Below, in pieces: positions 56,216 to 64,000 of a stretch of 64,000 nt of DNA (position 1 is the stretch's first letter; each line of letters opens with the position of its first letter). Origin of the DNA: Bacillus cereus ATCC 14579 (lineage in GTDB: Bacteria > Bacillota > Bacilli > Bacillales > Bacillaceae_G). The position numbers and the translations under genes are program-made. The stretch spans positions 3,512,501 through 3,576,500 of the forward strand of contig NC_004722.1 in NCBI RefSeq assembly GCF_000007825.1. The letters are read 5' to 3'. The notes under the pieces are model-generated. The model made no database searches and was not told the origin of the DNA. It saw only the letters and a list, made by a program, of their open reading frames with translations.

Positions 56216-56809
56216 TTGAACGGCTTTGAAAGAGTAAAAGAAAAGAAAAAGCGTGCCATTAAAGAAGCAGCATTCGTATTATTTTCAGAACGTGGATTTA
56301 ATGAAGTGAAAATAGAACATATCGCAAAAGAAGCAAACGTTTCTCAAGTTACAATTTATAATCATTTCGGAAGTAAAGATGCGTTATTTAGGGAGCTTAT
56401 ACAAGAATTTATCATATCTGAATTTCAATATTATAAAGAGCTTGCAGAAGAAAAATTACCTTTTCATGATATGATGCAAAAAATGATTGTAAGAAAAATG
56501 AATACTGGCGGATTATTTCAACCTGATATGTTACTACAAATGATGCAAAGGGACGAAGAACTCCGTAAGTTTATTTATAGTTATCAAAATGAAAAAATCC
56601 TACCCTGGTATTTAGAAATATTAGAACAAGCTCAGCGCAAAAACGAAATTAATCCACACCTTACTAAAGAAATGATGTTACTTTACATTCAAATGTTTAC
56701 AAAATTAGGTGATGAATTTGGAGCACAACTTCTTGAAGGAGATCGGGAAAAACATATAAAAGATATCGTTACGATGTTCTTTTATGGACTGTCCGTCCCA
56801 GAAAAATAA
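56216..56809 (+). CDS. TetR/AcrR family transcriptional regulator
   Basis: This 197-residue regulator has an N-terminal HTH (residues ~12-55) with GFNEVKIEHIAKEANVSQVTIYNHFGSKDALF, the classic TetR core. The C-terminal helical domain would bind a small molecule. It is divergent from the ABC exporter, and two palindromic operators stand between them, so it likely represses that exporter and itself. The start is TTG 56216 (GAGGTG upstream). A longer frame from 56084 reads through the operator region and is not expected. Confidence 0.88.
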   Translation: MNGFERVKEKKKRAIKEAAFVLFSERGFNEVKIEHIAKEANVSQVTIYNHFGSKDALFRELIQEFIISEFQYYKELAEEKLPFHDMMQKMIVRKMNTGGLFQPDMLLQMMQRDEELRKFIYSYQNEKILPWYLEILEQAQRKNEINPHLTKEMMLLYIQMFTKLGDEFGAQLLEGDREKHIKDIVTMFFYGLSVPEK

Positions 56810-56837
56810 TTGTTTCTAAAAAACAAATACAATCACC

Positions 56838-56875
56838 AAAAAGCCCTTTGGATATTTAAATCTCAAGGGCTTTTT
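56838..56875. terminator. Terminator between the TetR gene and the WYL regulator
   Basis: AAAAAGCCCTTTG and its complement form a strong stem with a ~12-nt loop between convergent genes. Confidence 0.85.
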
Positions 56876-56903
56876 CATATCAAATAAATAGCTAAAACTA
56901 ACT

Positions 56904-57848
56904 TTATCTTAAAGAAGTTAAATGCTGCTTTATAGATAACACCTTATTATAGATTAACTCTTTTAGCATAACAGGCTGAATTGAAATAATCGTTTCACCG
57001 AAATTCAGAAAATAATTTGAAATAAAATCAGATTCTTGCTTGTTAAAATAGCCTGTTATAATGTAATTTTCATTTTCCTTTTGCAACCTCATGGAAAGGT
57101 AATTCTCTTTATCAAAAATGTCTTTTCCTTTTTGATTAACAATGACGCTAAAATCAATTGCATCAGACTTTCTGTGAAAGGTAGTAAGATAACTTAATAA
57201 TTCTTCAAGATTTTTTGGATGAACATTGCTTGTTTCCACAATAGAAAGAATTTTATCACATCTAATTATTTGAACATGATTTGTCTCAAAATTAAAGATT
57301 TTAGCATACCACTGGCCAAATTTAGATTCTATTCGAATAAATTGGGCAACCAATGCTTTCTCCTCACCTTTTTTTAAATATGTTAAATGATAAACTTGCT
57401 CAGCAAAAATTCCCTGTAAAATTTCTTTTAAGAACGGACTAAAATTACTATGATTTGTTACTTCAAAGGAAAGCGTTCGTTCCATAATTGAAATATTTTT
57501 ACTCACATTATCAGGTAATACATGTTTAAATTTATTTTCAAGCGCAATACTTTCTACATTAAATGGTTTTGTCTTGTATCCATTTAGCGTAAGAATTGAA
57601 AAGTATAACGCATACATTTCATCCACACTAAAATAAATTGGCGATAACACACTATTTTCTATAATTTTATAACTTCCATTTCTACCTAATTCAGAATATA
57701 TGGGTACACCTATTTCTTCCAATGATTGAATATCTCGCAACGCAGTACTTTTAGAAATATCATATCTAGCCATTAAATCTTTTAAATTAAAATATCTTTT
57801 ATTATTTAAGAAAATAAGCATGTCATTTATTCGTTCAGTTTTTTTCAT
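56904..57848 (-). CDS. HTH/WYL-domain transcriptional regulator (YafY-like)
   Basis: This 314-residue regulator has an N-terminal DeoR-like HTH (residues ~5-55, NLKDLMARYDISKSTALRDI) and a C-terminal WYL-type domain. The WYL core is partly degenerate (QWYAKIFNFETNHVQIIRCDKI). It is divergent from the VOC gene at 57932, with ~80 bases between, and probably controls it. The ATG at 57848 follows GGGAGGG. Confidence 0.85.
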   Translation of the reverse strand: MKKTERINDMLIFLNNKRYFNLKDLMARYDISKSTALRDIQSLEEIGVPIYSELGRNGSYKIIENSVLSPIYFSVDEMYALYFSILTLNGYKTKPFNVESIALENKFKHVLPDNVSKNISIMERTLSFEVTNHSNFSPFLKEILQGIFAEQVYHLTYLKKGEEKALVAQFIRIESKFGQWYAKIFNFETNHVQIIRCDKILSIVETSNVHPKNLEELLSYLTTFHRKSDAIDFSVIVNQKGKDIFDKENYLSMRLQKENENYIITGYFNKQESDFISNYFLNFGETIISIQPVMLKELIYNKVLSIKQHLTSLR

Positions 57849-57931
57849 ATTTCCCTCCCAAAAAGGTATCATGTATTGAAACCTTTTTAATCTATATTAT
57901 AATTATCAACTAATAAAGGAGTTATATATTT

Positions 57932-58375
57932 ATGACATTAGAGATAGCTATTTTTCTTTCAATGAACGGGCAAGCAAAGGAGGCGATTAACTTTTATACA
58001 CGTAATTTAGAAGCCAAAAAATTAATGATTGTTACGTATGAAGAACTGGCGAAAAGAGATAGTTCTTTTAAAATTACAAGTGAAAATAAAGATCATATTG
58101 CTCACTCTGTTTTACAAATTGGGAATACAAAGCTAATGATAGCAGAAGATACAATGAAGCATAATGAACGTTATAACGTTGGAAATAACATGTCACTTTG
58201 CATTCAAAGCGCTAATTTAGAAGAAATACAACGGTTTTATAATAATTTAATTTCCGATAAGCATGTGAAAATAATCTCTCCGCTAGAAAAAAATATATTT
58301 AGTGAAGCATATGGTATTATTGAAGATCCTTATGGCATACAAATCCAATTAATGTATGATAAACGACTAAACTAA
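57932..58375 (+). CDS. VOC family protein (PhnB/glyoxalase-like)
   Basis: This 147-residue protein begins IAIFLSMNGQAKEAINFYTRNL and ends GIIEDPYGIQIQLMY, both typical of the PhnB-like VOC group. The core includes HSVLQIGNTKLMIAED. It may bind or detoxify a small compound. Paired with the divergent WYL regulator it looks like a small inducible unit. ATG has AAAGGAG upstream. Confidence 0.82.
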   Translation: MTLEIAIFLSMNGQAKEAINFYTRNLEAKKLMIVTYEELAKRDSSFKITSENKDHIAHSVLQIGNTKLMIAEDTMKHNERYNVGNNMSLCIQSANLEEIQRFYNNLISDKHVKIISPLEKNIFSEAYGIIEDPYGIQIQLMYDKRLN

Positions 58376-58404
58376 TTAATTAATCATATTCACATATTCC
58401 TAAT

Positions 58405-58432
58405 AAAAAAGACACGAATTTCGTGTCTTTTT
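58405..58432. terminator. Terminator between the VOC gene and the Gfo/Idh/MocA gene
   Basis: AAAAAGACACGAA and its complement lie between convergent genes, with T-runs both ways. Confidence 0.85.
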
Positions 58433-59462
58433 ATTTTATAGAAATGACTCTACCCTTTTCACTACTTTCAATCGCTAATTGAATCATTTTAATAACATCT
58501 AAACCTTCTTTTGCTGTTACAGGTAGTTCCTCACCATTTAATATACTATCTCGTACACCTTTATAATAATTGTCATAACAACCGACTTCTGTTGGAATAC
58601 GCTCTAAGCTTTCTTCTGTTTCTAAAGTAGCAAAATTCTCTTCATCGTCTACTCCATAACCGTTATCACCTGGCTTCATTCCATTTTTTAATTGCTCTTC
58701 CTGCGAATCCATACCGTACTTCACGATAGAACCTTTCTCTCCATGCACTATAAAATGTGGTCCAGCTTTTTTCACATAACTGCTACTACGTAAAATGACA
58801 CGTTTAACTCCGTAATGAAGTACTATGTGGAAATAATCATCCACCTCTGCACCTGGTCGTTGTTTTATTACATCTGCACTTATCGCATCTGGTTTCCCGA
58901 ATATTGATAACGCTTGGTCAATTAAATGTGATCCTAAATCGTATAATATACCGGAGCCTGGTAGATTTTTTTCTCTCCATCGATCACGTACATGTGGACG
59001 GAAACGATCAAAATTCGATTCATATGCGTATACATTCCCTACTCTGTTTTCTCCTAACAATTTCTTAATTGTTAAGAAATCATTATCAAAACGACGATTA
59101 TGATATACGCTTAACATTACATTATGCTGCTCTGCTAATGAAATAAGCTCTTCCCCTTCTTCAATTGAGACAACAAATGGTTTTTCTACAACAACATGCT
59201 TACCTTTTAAAATTGCTTCTTTTACATATGGAAAATGAGTTGTATTAGGTGATGTAATAACAACTAAGCCAACATCAGCTCGCTTCACCAATTCATCAAT
59301 TGTACTAACAACATTAGCGTTTGGTAATGTGTCTTTTACTACCTCTTCTTTTGAGGATAATACAGCACGAATATCATATTCTTCTATTGTTTGTAATAGT
59401 GGGATATGAAATGTCGTACTAGAAAAACCAAATCTTACAATCCTTACACCTATTTTTTTCAT
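58431..59462 (-). CDS. Gfo/Idh/MocA family oxidoreductase (scyllo-inositol dehydrogenase-like)
   Basis: This 343-residue protein has the family elements HVVVEKPF (catalytic Lys), SVYHNRRFDNDF, and LYDLGSHLIDQALSIFG. It resembles the IolW/YvaA NADP-dependent scyllo-inositol dehydrogenases. The nucleotide-binding loop, normally GIVGFGFSxTTF, reads RIVRFGFSSTTF, with Arg7 and Arg10 where Gly is expected. The first Gly of GxGxxG is thus lost, which should weaken cofactor binding. ATG has GAGGGGC upstream. It is a single gene. Confidence 0.85.
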   Translation of the reverse strand: MKKIGVRIVRFGFSSTTFHIPLLQTIEEYDIRAVLSSKEEVVKDTLPNANVVSTIDELVKRADVGLVVITSPNTTHFPYVKEAILKGKHVVVEKPFVVSIEEGEELISLAEQHNVMLSVYHNRRFDNDFLTIKKLLGENRVGNVYAYESNFDRFRPHVRDRWREKNLPGSGILYDLGSHLIDQALSIFGKPDAISADVIKQRPGAEVDDYFHIVLHYGVKRVILRSSSYVKKAGPHFIVHGEKGSIVKYGMDSQEEQLKNGMKPGDNGYGVDDEENFATLETEESLERIPTEVGCYDNYYKGVRDSILNGEELPVTAKEGLDVIKMIQLAIESSEKGRVISIK

Positions 59463-59482
59463 GTTGCCCCTCCATTTGTGCC

Positions 59483-59620
59483 GCTTTAACGAGCAGTAAG
59501 ATTCTTAACCCAAAATTCAGTGAAAGATAAGGAATTAGGTGAGGAATCAACTGCTTGTTAAAGCCCGATTAGTTGAACTTTATGAGAACGATTTCATTCA
59601 GTTATTATAACAAGATTATT
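59483..59620. repeat. Imperfect long hairpin, probable dispersed B. cereus-group repeat
   Basis: Bases 59483-59497 and 59550-59564 are complementary (14 of 15). The adjacent segments also pair with a few mismatches, and GCCCGATTAGTTGAAC follows. It stands alone between two minus-strand genes. Its look suggests a small non-coding repeat family, but I could not search for copies. Confidence 0.45.
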
Positions 59621-59646
59621 ATTATTTACATAATAAATTGCCTAGA

Positions 59647-59680
59647 AAAAAGCATCTTGCTACTATTCATAGCAAGATGC
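59647..59680 (-). terminator. Terminator of parE-parC
   Basis: GCATCTTGCTA and its complement pair with a 7-nt loop, and an A-run on the plus strand gives the U-tract. Confidence 0.85.
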
Positions 59681-59685
59681 CCTCT

Positions 59686-62109
59686 TTATTCTGGTCTTTT
59701 CTTCGTCCACGTTTCTACTACTTCACCAGTATCATTAACATCTAGCACAAGGCTACCATTACTATACCGGTCTTTATTTCGATACGCTTTCGGATCAATT
59801 TCTTCTACAATGTTTTTCTCTGTCTTCATGTAAACTAATTCATCGTCCCGAACGATTTCAATACCGACAATGCGGTACGGATTACGTTTTAATTCTTTGA
59901 AAATAACAAGACCTCGCTTCGCCCTCGTTGATTTCTCAATTTCTGATGCTTTTAGGCGTTTTACAGCACCGCGCTGTGTTACGAGAATAAGTTGATCTTT
60001 GTCACCATTTAACGGTTTACCAGAAGCGACATAGTCATCTTCTTTTAAATTAATTGCTTTCACTCCAGCAGCTCTTACCCCGACTGGACTTACTTCCTCT
60101 TCATGGAAAATAAGTGCATATGCACCGTGTGTAGCAAGAACAATATCACTCGTTCCATCTGTCGCAAATATATCGACAACTTCATCATCTTTTTTCAAGT
60201 TTACAGCAACGAATGCCCTTGAATAACGCTGAACTTTATATTGATTTAATTCTGTTTTCTTTATCATACCATTTCGTGTTACAAATACGATAAATCGTTT
60301 TTCTTCCTCAAAGTTCGGTACAACCGTTGCCCAAATGATTGTTTCATCCCGGTCGAGTGAAACGATATTAGCAACGTGCTGACCTAAATCTTTCCAACGA
60401 ATATCTGGCATTTCGTATACTGGCAGATATATATAGTTTCCTTTATTCGTAAATAAGAGGACTGTCTCTGTCGTATTCGTATCGAATCGTTCAAGTAAGA
60501 TGTCACCCTCTTTCATACCGAAGTCTTTGCCGTTTGAGGCATTATGTGAGCGCCATCCAGTACGTTTCACATATCCTTCTTTCGTTACAGTAACGATGAC
60601 ATCTTCTTGTGGGATCATCACTTCTACATCGATTTTAATTTCCTCGATTTGATCTTCAATAATCGCGCGTCGATCATCACTATACGTTTTCTTAACTCTC
60701 TTTAAATCAGTTTTAATTACTTGAAGCAATCTTTTTTCACTTTGTAAAACTGCCTGTAGCTCAATAATTTTCTTATTAAGCTCATCTGCTTCTTCTTGTA
60801 ACGCCGTAATGTCTGTATTCGTTAAGCGATATAATTGCAAGGAAACAATTGCTTCTGCCTGTGCTTCTGTAAAACCAAATTTTGCACTTAAATTATCTTT
60901 CGCGTTACGTTTATCTTTTGAAGCTCGAATTGTCTCAATTACTTGGTCTAAAATCGATAATGCTTTCTTTAAACCTTCTACAATATGTTGACGATTTTCT
61001 GCTTTTCTTAATTCATATTGCGAACGTCTCGTAATAACCTCTTTTTGATGTCCAATATAAGCATCTAAAATTTTCGGTAATGTCATAAGTGTTGGACGAC
61101 GATTATTGATCGCTACCATATTAAAGTTATATGGAATTTGCAAATCTGTATTTTTATATAAATAATTTAAAATACCTTCGGCGTTTGCTTCTTTCTTTAA
61201 TTCAACAACAATTCGTAAACCAGTACGATCTGTCTCATCACGCACTTCAGCAATACCATCTAACTTTTTATCTAGACGTAATTCATCCATTTTCTTTACA
61301 AGGTTTGCCTTATTCACTTCGTAAGGAATTTCAGTGATTACAATTTGTTGTTTCCCACCACGCACTGTTTCAACTTCTGCTTTTCCGCGAATAATAATTT
61401 TACCTTTACCTGTTTCATACGCCTTTTTAATACCATCAATCCCCTGAATAATACCGCCTGTTGGGAAATCTGGTCCTTTCATAACTGTTAATAAATCATC
61501 AACAGTACTATTTGGCTTATCAATACGCATCATTGTAGCATCAATAACTTCTCCAAGATGATGCGGAGGAATTTCTGTTGCATAACCAGCGGAAATCCCT
61601 GTAGATCCGTTCACTAATAAATTCGGGAACGCTGCTGGTAATACAACTGGTTCTTCACTCGTATCATCAAAGTTTGATACGAATTCTACTGTTTCTTTAT
61701 CAAGATCACGTAATAACTCAGATGCAATTGGTGATAAACGAGCTTCCGTATAACGCATTGCTGCTGCTGGATCCCCGTCAACACTACCGTTATTACCATG
61801 CATTTCAACTAAAACATTACGTACTTTCCAAGTTTGGCTTAAACGTACCATCGCCTCATATACAGAGGAATCACCATGTGGATGATAATTACCAATAACG
61901 TTACCGACTGTTTTAGCTGACTTACGGAACGCTTTATCATGTACATTACCTTCTACATACATAGAATATAAAATACGTCTTTGTACTGGCTTTAAGCCGT
62001 CACGCGCATCTGGAAGTGCACGATCTTGAATAATATATTTACTATAACGTGCAAAGCGATCACCTAACACGTCTTCAAGCGGGAGGTCATGAAACTTCTC
62101 TGCTTGCAT
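59686..62109 (-). CDS. parC: DNA topoisomerase IV subunit A
   Basis: This 807-residue enzyme decatenates chromosomes together with ParE. The winged-helix region with the active-site Tyr120 (AMRYTEARLSP) and the fluoroquinolone-region residues Ser81 and Glu85 (HPHGDSSVYEAM) are wild type. The C-terminal part has beta-pinwheel blades such as RGAVKRLK. It starts one base after parE ends, so the two are translated together, and it ends at a strong terminator. Confidence 0.93.
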   Translation of the reverse strand: MQAEKFHDLPLEDVLGDRFARYSKYIIQDRALPDARDGLKPVQRRILYSMYVEGNVHDKAFRKSAKTVGNVIGNYHPHGDSSVYEAMVRLSQTWKVRNVLVEMHGNNGSVDGDPAAAMRYTEARLSPIASELLRDLDKETVEFVSNFDDTSEEPVVLPAAFPNLLVNGSTGISAGYATEIPPHHLGEVIDATMMRIDKPNSTVDDLLTVMKGPDFPTGGIIQGIDGIKKAYETGKGKIIIRGKAEVETVRGGKQQIVITEIPYEVNKANLVKKMDELRLDKKLDGIAEVRDETDRTGLRIVVELKKEANAEGILNYLYKNTDLQIPYNFNMVAINNRRPTLMTLPKILDAYIGHQKEVITRRSQYELRKAENRQHIVEGLKKALSILDQVIETIRASKDKRNAKDNLSAKFGFTEAQAEAIVSLQLYRLTNTDITALQEEADELNKKIIELQAVLQSEKRLLQVIKTDLKRVKKTYSDDRRAIIEDQIEEIKIDVEVMIPQEDVIVTVTKEGYVKRTGWRSHNASNGKDFGMKEGDILLERFDTNTTETVLLFTNKGNYIYLPVYEMPDIRWKDLGQHVANIVSLDRDETIIWATVVPNFEEEKRFIVFVTRNGMIKKTELNQYKVQRYSRAFVAVNLKKDDEVVDIFATDGTSDIVLATHGAYALIFHEEEVSPVGVRAAGVKAINLKEDDYVASGKPLNGDKDQLILVTQRGAVKRLKASEIEKSTRAKRGLVIFKELKRNPYRIVGIEIVRDDELVYMKTEKNIVEEIDPKAYRNKDRYSNGSLVLDVNDTGEVVETWTKKRPE

Positions 62110-62110
62110 G

Positions 62111-64000
62111 TTATTCCACCTCCGTCTCCATAATCATTTCATTTTCTAAAATATTTCCTTCTTCTTGCATACCAAACTGTACATTACGTTCAATCCATTT
62201 ACGGCGCGGTTCTACTTTATCGCCCATTAACGTTGTAACGCGGCGCTCTGCCCTAGCTGCATCATCAATTTTCACGCGAATTAATGTACGCGTTTCAGGA
62301 TTCATTGTTGTTTCCCATAATTGATCCGCATTCATTTCACCAAGTCCTTTATAACGTTGTAACATATAGCCTTTTCCAACTTTTTTCGTTACACCGTCTA
62401 ATTCCTCATCTGACCAAGCGTATTCAATTACCTCACTCTTACCTTTTCCTTTACTTACTTTGTATAAAGGAGGAAGTGCGATAAATACTTTACCAGCTTC
62501 GATAAGTGGCTTCATATATCTGTAGAAGAACGTTAATAACAATACTTGAATATGAGCCCCATCCGTATCGGCATCGGTCATAATTACAACTTTATCGTAG
62601 TTAATATCTTCAACATCAAATTCATTTCCTACACCGCCGCCAATCGCATAAATGATTGTATTAATCTCTTCATTCTTAAAGATATCAGCAAGCTTTGCTT
62701 TTTCTGTATTAATTACTTTACCACGTAGCGGTAATACGGCCTGGAAACGTCGGTCTCGTCCTTGTTTTGCAGAACCACCGGCAGAGTCACCCTCTACTAG
62801 GTATAGTTCATTTTTTTGCGGGTTACGTGATTGTGCAGGTGTTAATTTCCCGCTTAACGTACCTTCTGATTTTTTCTTTTTCTTACCACTACGCGCTTCT
62901 TCTCTTGCTTTACGGGCTGCTTCACGGGCTTGTGCTGCTTTAATTGCTTTTCTCACAAGAAGTGTAGCTACATCAGGGTTTTCTTCTAAAAAGTATGCTA
63001 AATGCTCAGATACAATGGCATCAATTGAAGAACGCGCTTCACTTGTACCTAGTTTCCCCTTCGTTTGCCCTTCAAACTGAAGCACTTCTTCTGGTACACG
63101 TACCGAAACGATAGCCGCTACACCTTCACGAATATCTGTACCTTCTAAGTTTTTATCTTTTTCTTTTAATAGTGCTACTTTACGAGCATACTCGTTAAAC
63201 ACACGCGTCATCGCTGTTTTAAATCCAGCTTCATGTGTTCCACCATCTTTTGTACGTACATTATTTACAAACGATAAAATGTTTTCTGAGTAGCCATCGT
63301 TAAATTGAAATGCTAGTTCTGCTTCAATCCCATTTTGTTCACCAGTGAAATATACAACTGGGTGAATTGAATCTTTTTCTTCGTTTAAATAGGAAACGAA
63401 AGCTTCAATTCCTGTTTCATAATGAAAGACATCTTCTAAATCATTTCGTTCATCTTTTATTGAGATTTTCATCCCTTTTAATAAGAATGCAGATTCGCGT
63501 AATCTCTCACATAATGTTTCATAGTTATAATTTGTAGTGCTGAAGATCGTTGTATCTGGTTTGAAATGCATTGTTGTACCAGATTCTTTCGTCTTTCCGA
63601 TTTTCTCAAGCGTCGTTACAGGAATACCACCATTTTCAAAGCGTTGTTCATAAATATTTCCGTCACGCTTAATCGTTACGACTAACCATTCAGACAAGGC
63701 GTTTACAACTGATGCCCCAACACCGTGTAAACCACCACTCGTTTTGTAACCACCTTGACCAAACTTACCACCGGCATGAAGTACAGTTAAAATAACTTCA
63801 GGTGTAGGTTTCCCAAGTTTATGCATTCCCGTAGGCATTCCTCGCCCTTTATCTATAACGCTAATACTATTATCTTTATGTATTACGACTGAAATTTCGT
63901 CGCCAAATCCCGCTAACGCTTCGTCAACGGAGTTATCTACTATTTCATATACTAAATGATGCAATCCACGGCTGTCCGTGCTCCCGATATACATACCCGG
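62111..64000 (-). CDS. parE: DNA topoisomerase IV subunit B, 5' end outside the window
   Basis: The reading frame is open to the window edge, where it reads PGMYIGSTDSRGLHHLVYEI, the GHKL ATPase start. Further on come DNSVDEALAG, HAGGKFGQGGYKTSGGLHGVG, the Toprim motifs EGDSAGGSAKQGRD and DADTDGAHI, and PLRGKVINTEKAK. Its place next to parC marks it as ParE and not GyrB. Perhaps 20-30 N-terminal residues are missing. Confidence 0.93.
   Translation of the reverse strand, partial: PGMYIGSTDSRGLHHLVYEIVDNSVDEALAGFGDEISVVIHKDNSISVIDKGRGMPTGMHKLGKPTPEVILTVLHAGGKFGQGGYKTSGGLHGVGASVVNALSEWLVVTIKRDGNIYEQRFENGGIPVTTLEKIGKTKESGTTMHFKPDTTIFSTTNYNYETLCERLRESAFLLKGMKISIKDERNDLEDVFHYETGIEAFVSYLNEEKDSIHPVVYFTGEQNGIEAELAFQFNDGYSENILSFVNNVRTKDGGTHEAGFKTAMTRVFNEYARKVALLKEKDKNLEGTDIREGVAAIVSVRVPEEVLQFEGQTKGKLGTSEARSSIDAIVSEHLAYFLEENPDVATLLVRKAIKAAQAREAARKAREEARSGKKKKKSEGTLSGKLTPAQSRNPQKNELYLVEGDSAGGSAKQGRDRRFQAVLPLRGKVINTEKAKLADIFKNEEINTIIYAIGGGVGNEFDVEDINYDKVVIMTDADTDGAHIQVLLLTFFYRYMKPLIEAGKVFIALPPLYKVSKGKGKSEVIEYAWSDEELDGVTKKVGKGYMLQRYKGLGEMNADQLWETTMNPETRTLIRVKIDDAARAERRVTTLMGDKVEPRRKWIERNVQFGMQEEGNILENEMIMETEVE

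Noticed and set aside
1..64000. CRISPR arrays, tRNA/rRNA genes, insertion sequences, prophage genes
   Set aside because: None was seen on either strand. The only tandem repeats are coding DUF11 units.

Overview
The window looks like chromosome of a Bacillus cereus group member. It has low GC, strong AGGAGG-type ribosome binding sites, frequent TTG/GTG starts, and dense intrinsic terminators. The gene set also fits: a GerA-type germination operon, squalene-hopene cyclase, topoisomerase IV, B. cereus-type benzil reductase, and several OppA paralogues. No rRNA, tRNA, prophage, transposase or CRISPR was seen.

Layout. 1-5.4 kb: a giant DUF11-repeat protein (minus strand), frameshifted and running off the left edge. 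5.4-20 kb: housekeeping and small-metabolism genes (benzil reductase, GNAT, argininosuccinate-lyase-like protein, serine hydrolase, nucleoside hydrolase, panF/yhdT, dhaS, an SDR, shc, yuiD, rarD). 19.6-31.4 kb: one minus-strand block for formate dehydrogenase and molybdenum cofactor: fdhF(yrhE)-yrhD, yrhF, fdhD, moaA, yrhG, moeB (broken), moeA, moaE, moaD, then mrp and two orphan genes. 31.5-35.3 kb: gerA-gerB-gerC-type operon (plus strand). 35.4-36.7 kb: amino acid permease. 37.2-43 kb: an operon of a membrane-anchored vWA protein, a 1120-residue tubulin/FtsZ-like protein and an acidic 46-residue protein. 43-45.3 kb: small genes. 45.3-51.2 kb: three tandem OppA-type binding proteins. 51.5-54.2 kb: ECF sigma factor, anti-sigma factor and LCP protein. 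54.3-56.8 kb: ABC exporter (permease frameshifted) and divergent TetR regulator. 56.9-59.5 kb: WYL regulator, VOC protein, Gfo/Idh/MocA dehydrogenase. 59.7-64 kb: parC and the 5'-truncated parE.

Most notable. (1) The vWA/tubulin-like/small-protein operon is the best candidate for a poorly described cellular system. (2) The leaders of fdhF and yrhG share a GATTGRTAT...AAGATGTGC block. In both, the second half lies in the loop of a hairpin whose stem sequence differs but stays paired, and an intrinsic terminator follows immediately. This looks like a formate/molybdenum-linked attenuation RNA. (3) The three oppA copies have the same promoter architecture (TTTACA-N16-TAGAAT) with CodY-like boxes. 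(4) The ECF operon has a textbook autoregulatory promoter. (5) Two near-identical palindromic operators lie between the TetR gene and its ABC exporter.

Three genes carry single-base frameshifts (DUF11 protein, moeB, ABC permease), and the Gfo/Idh/MocA enzyme has Arg for Gly in its nucleotide-binding loop. These are either real strain-specific decay or sequencing errors, and raw reads would decide.
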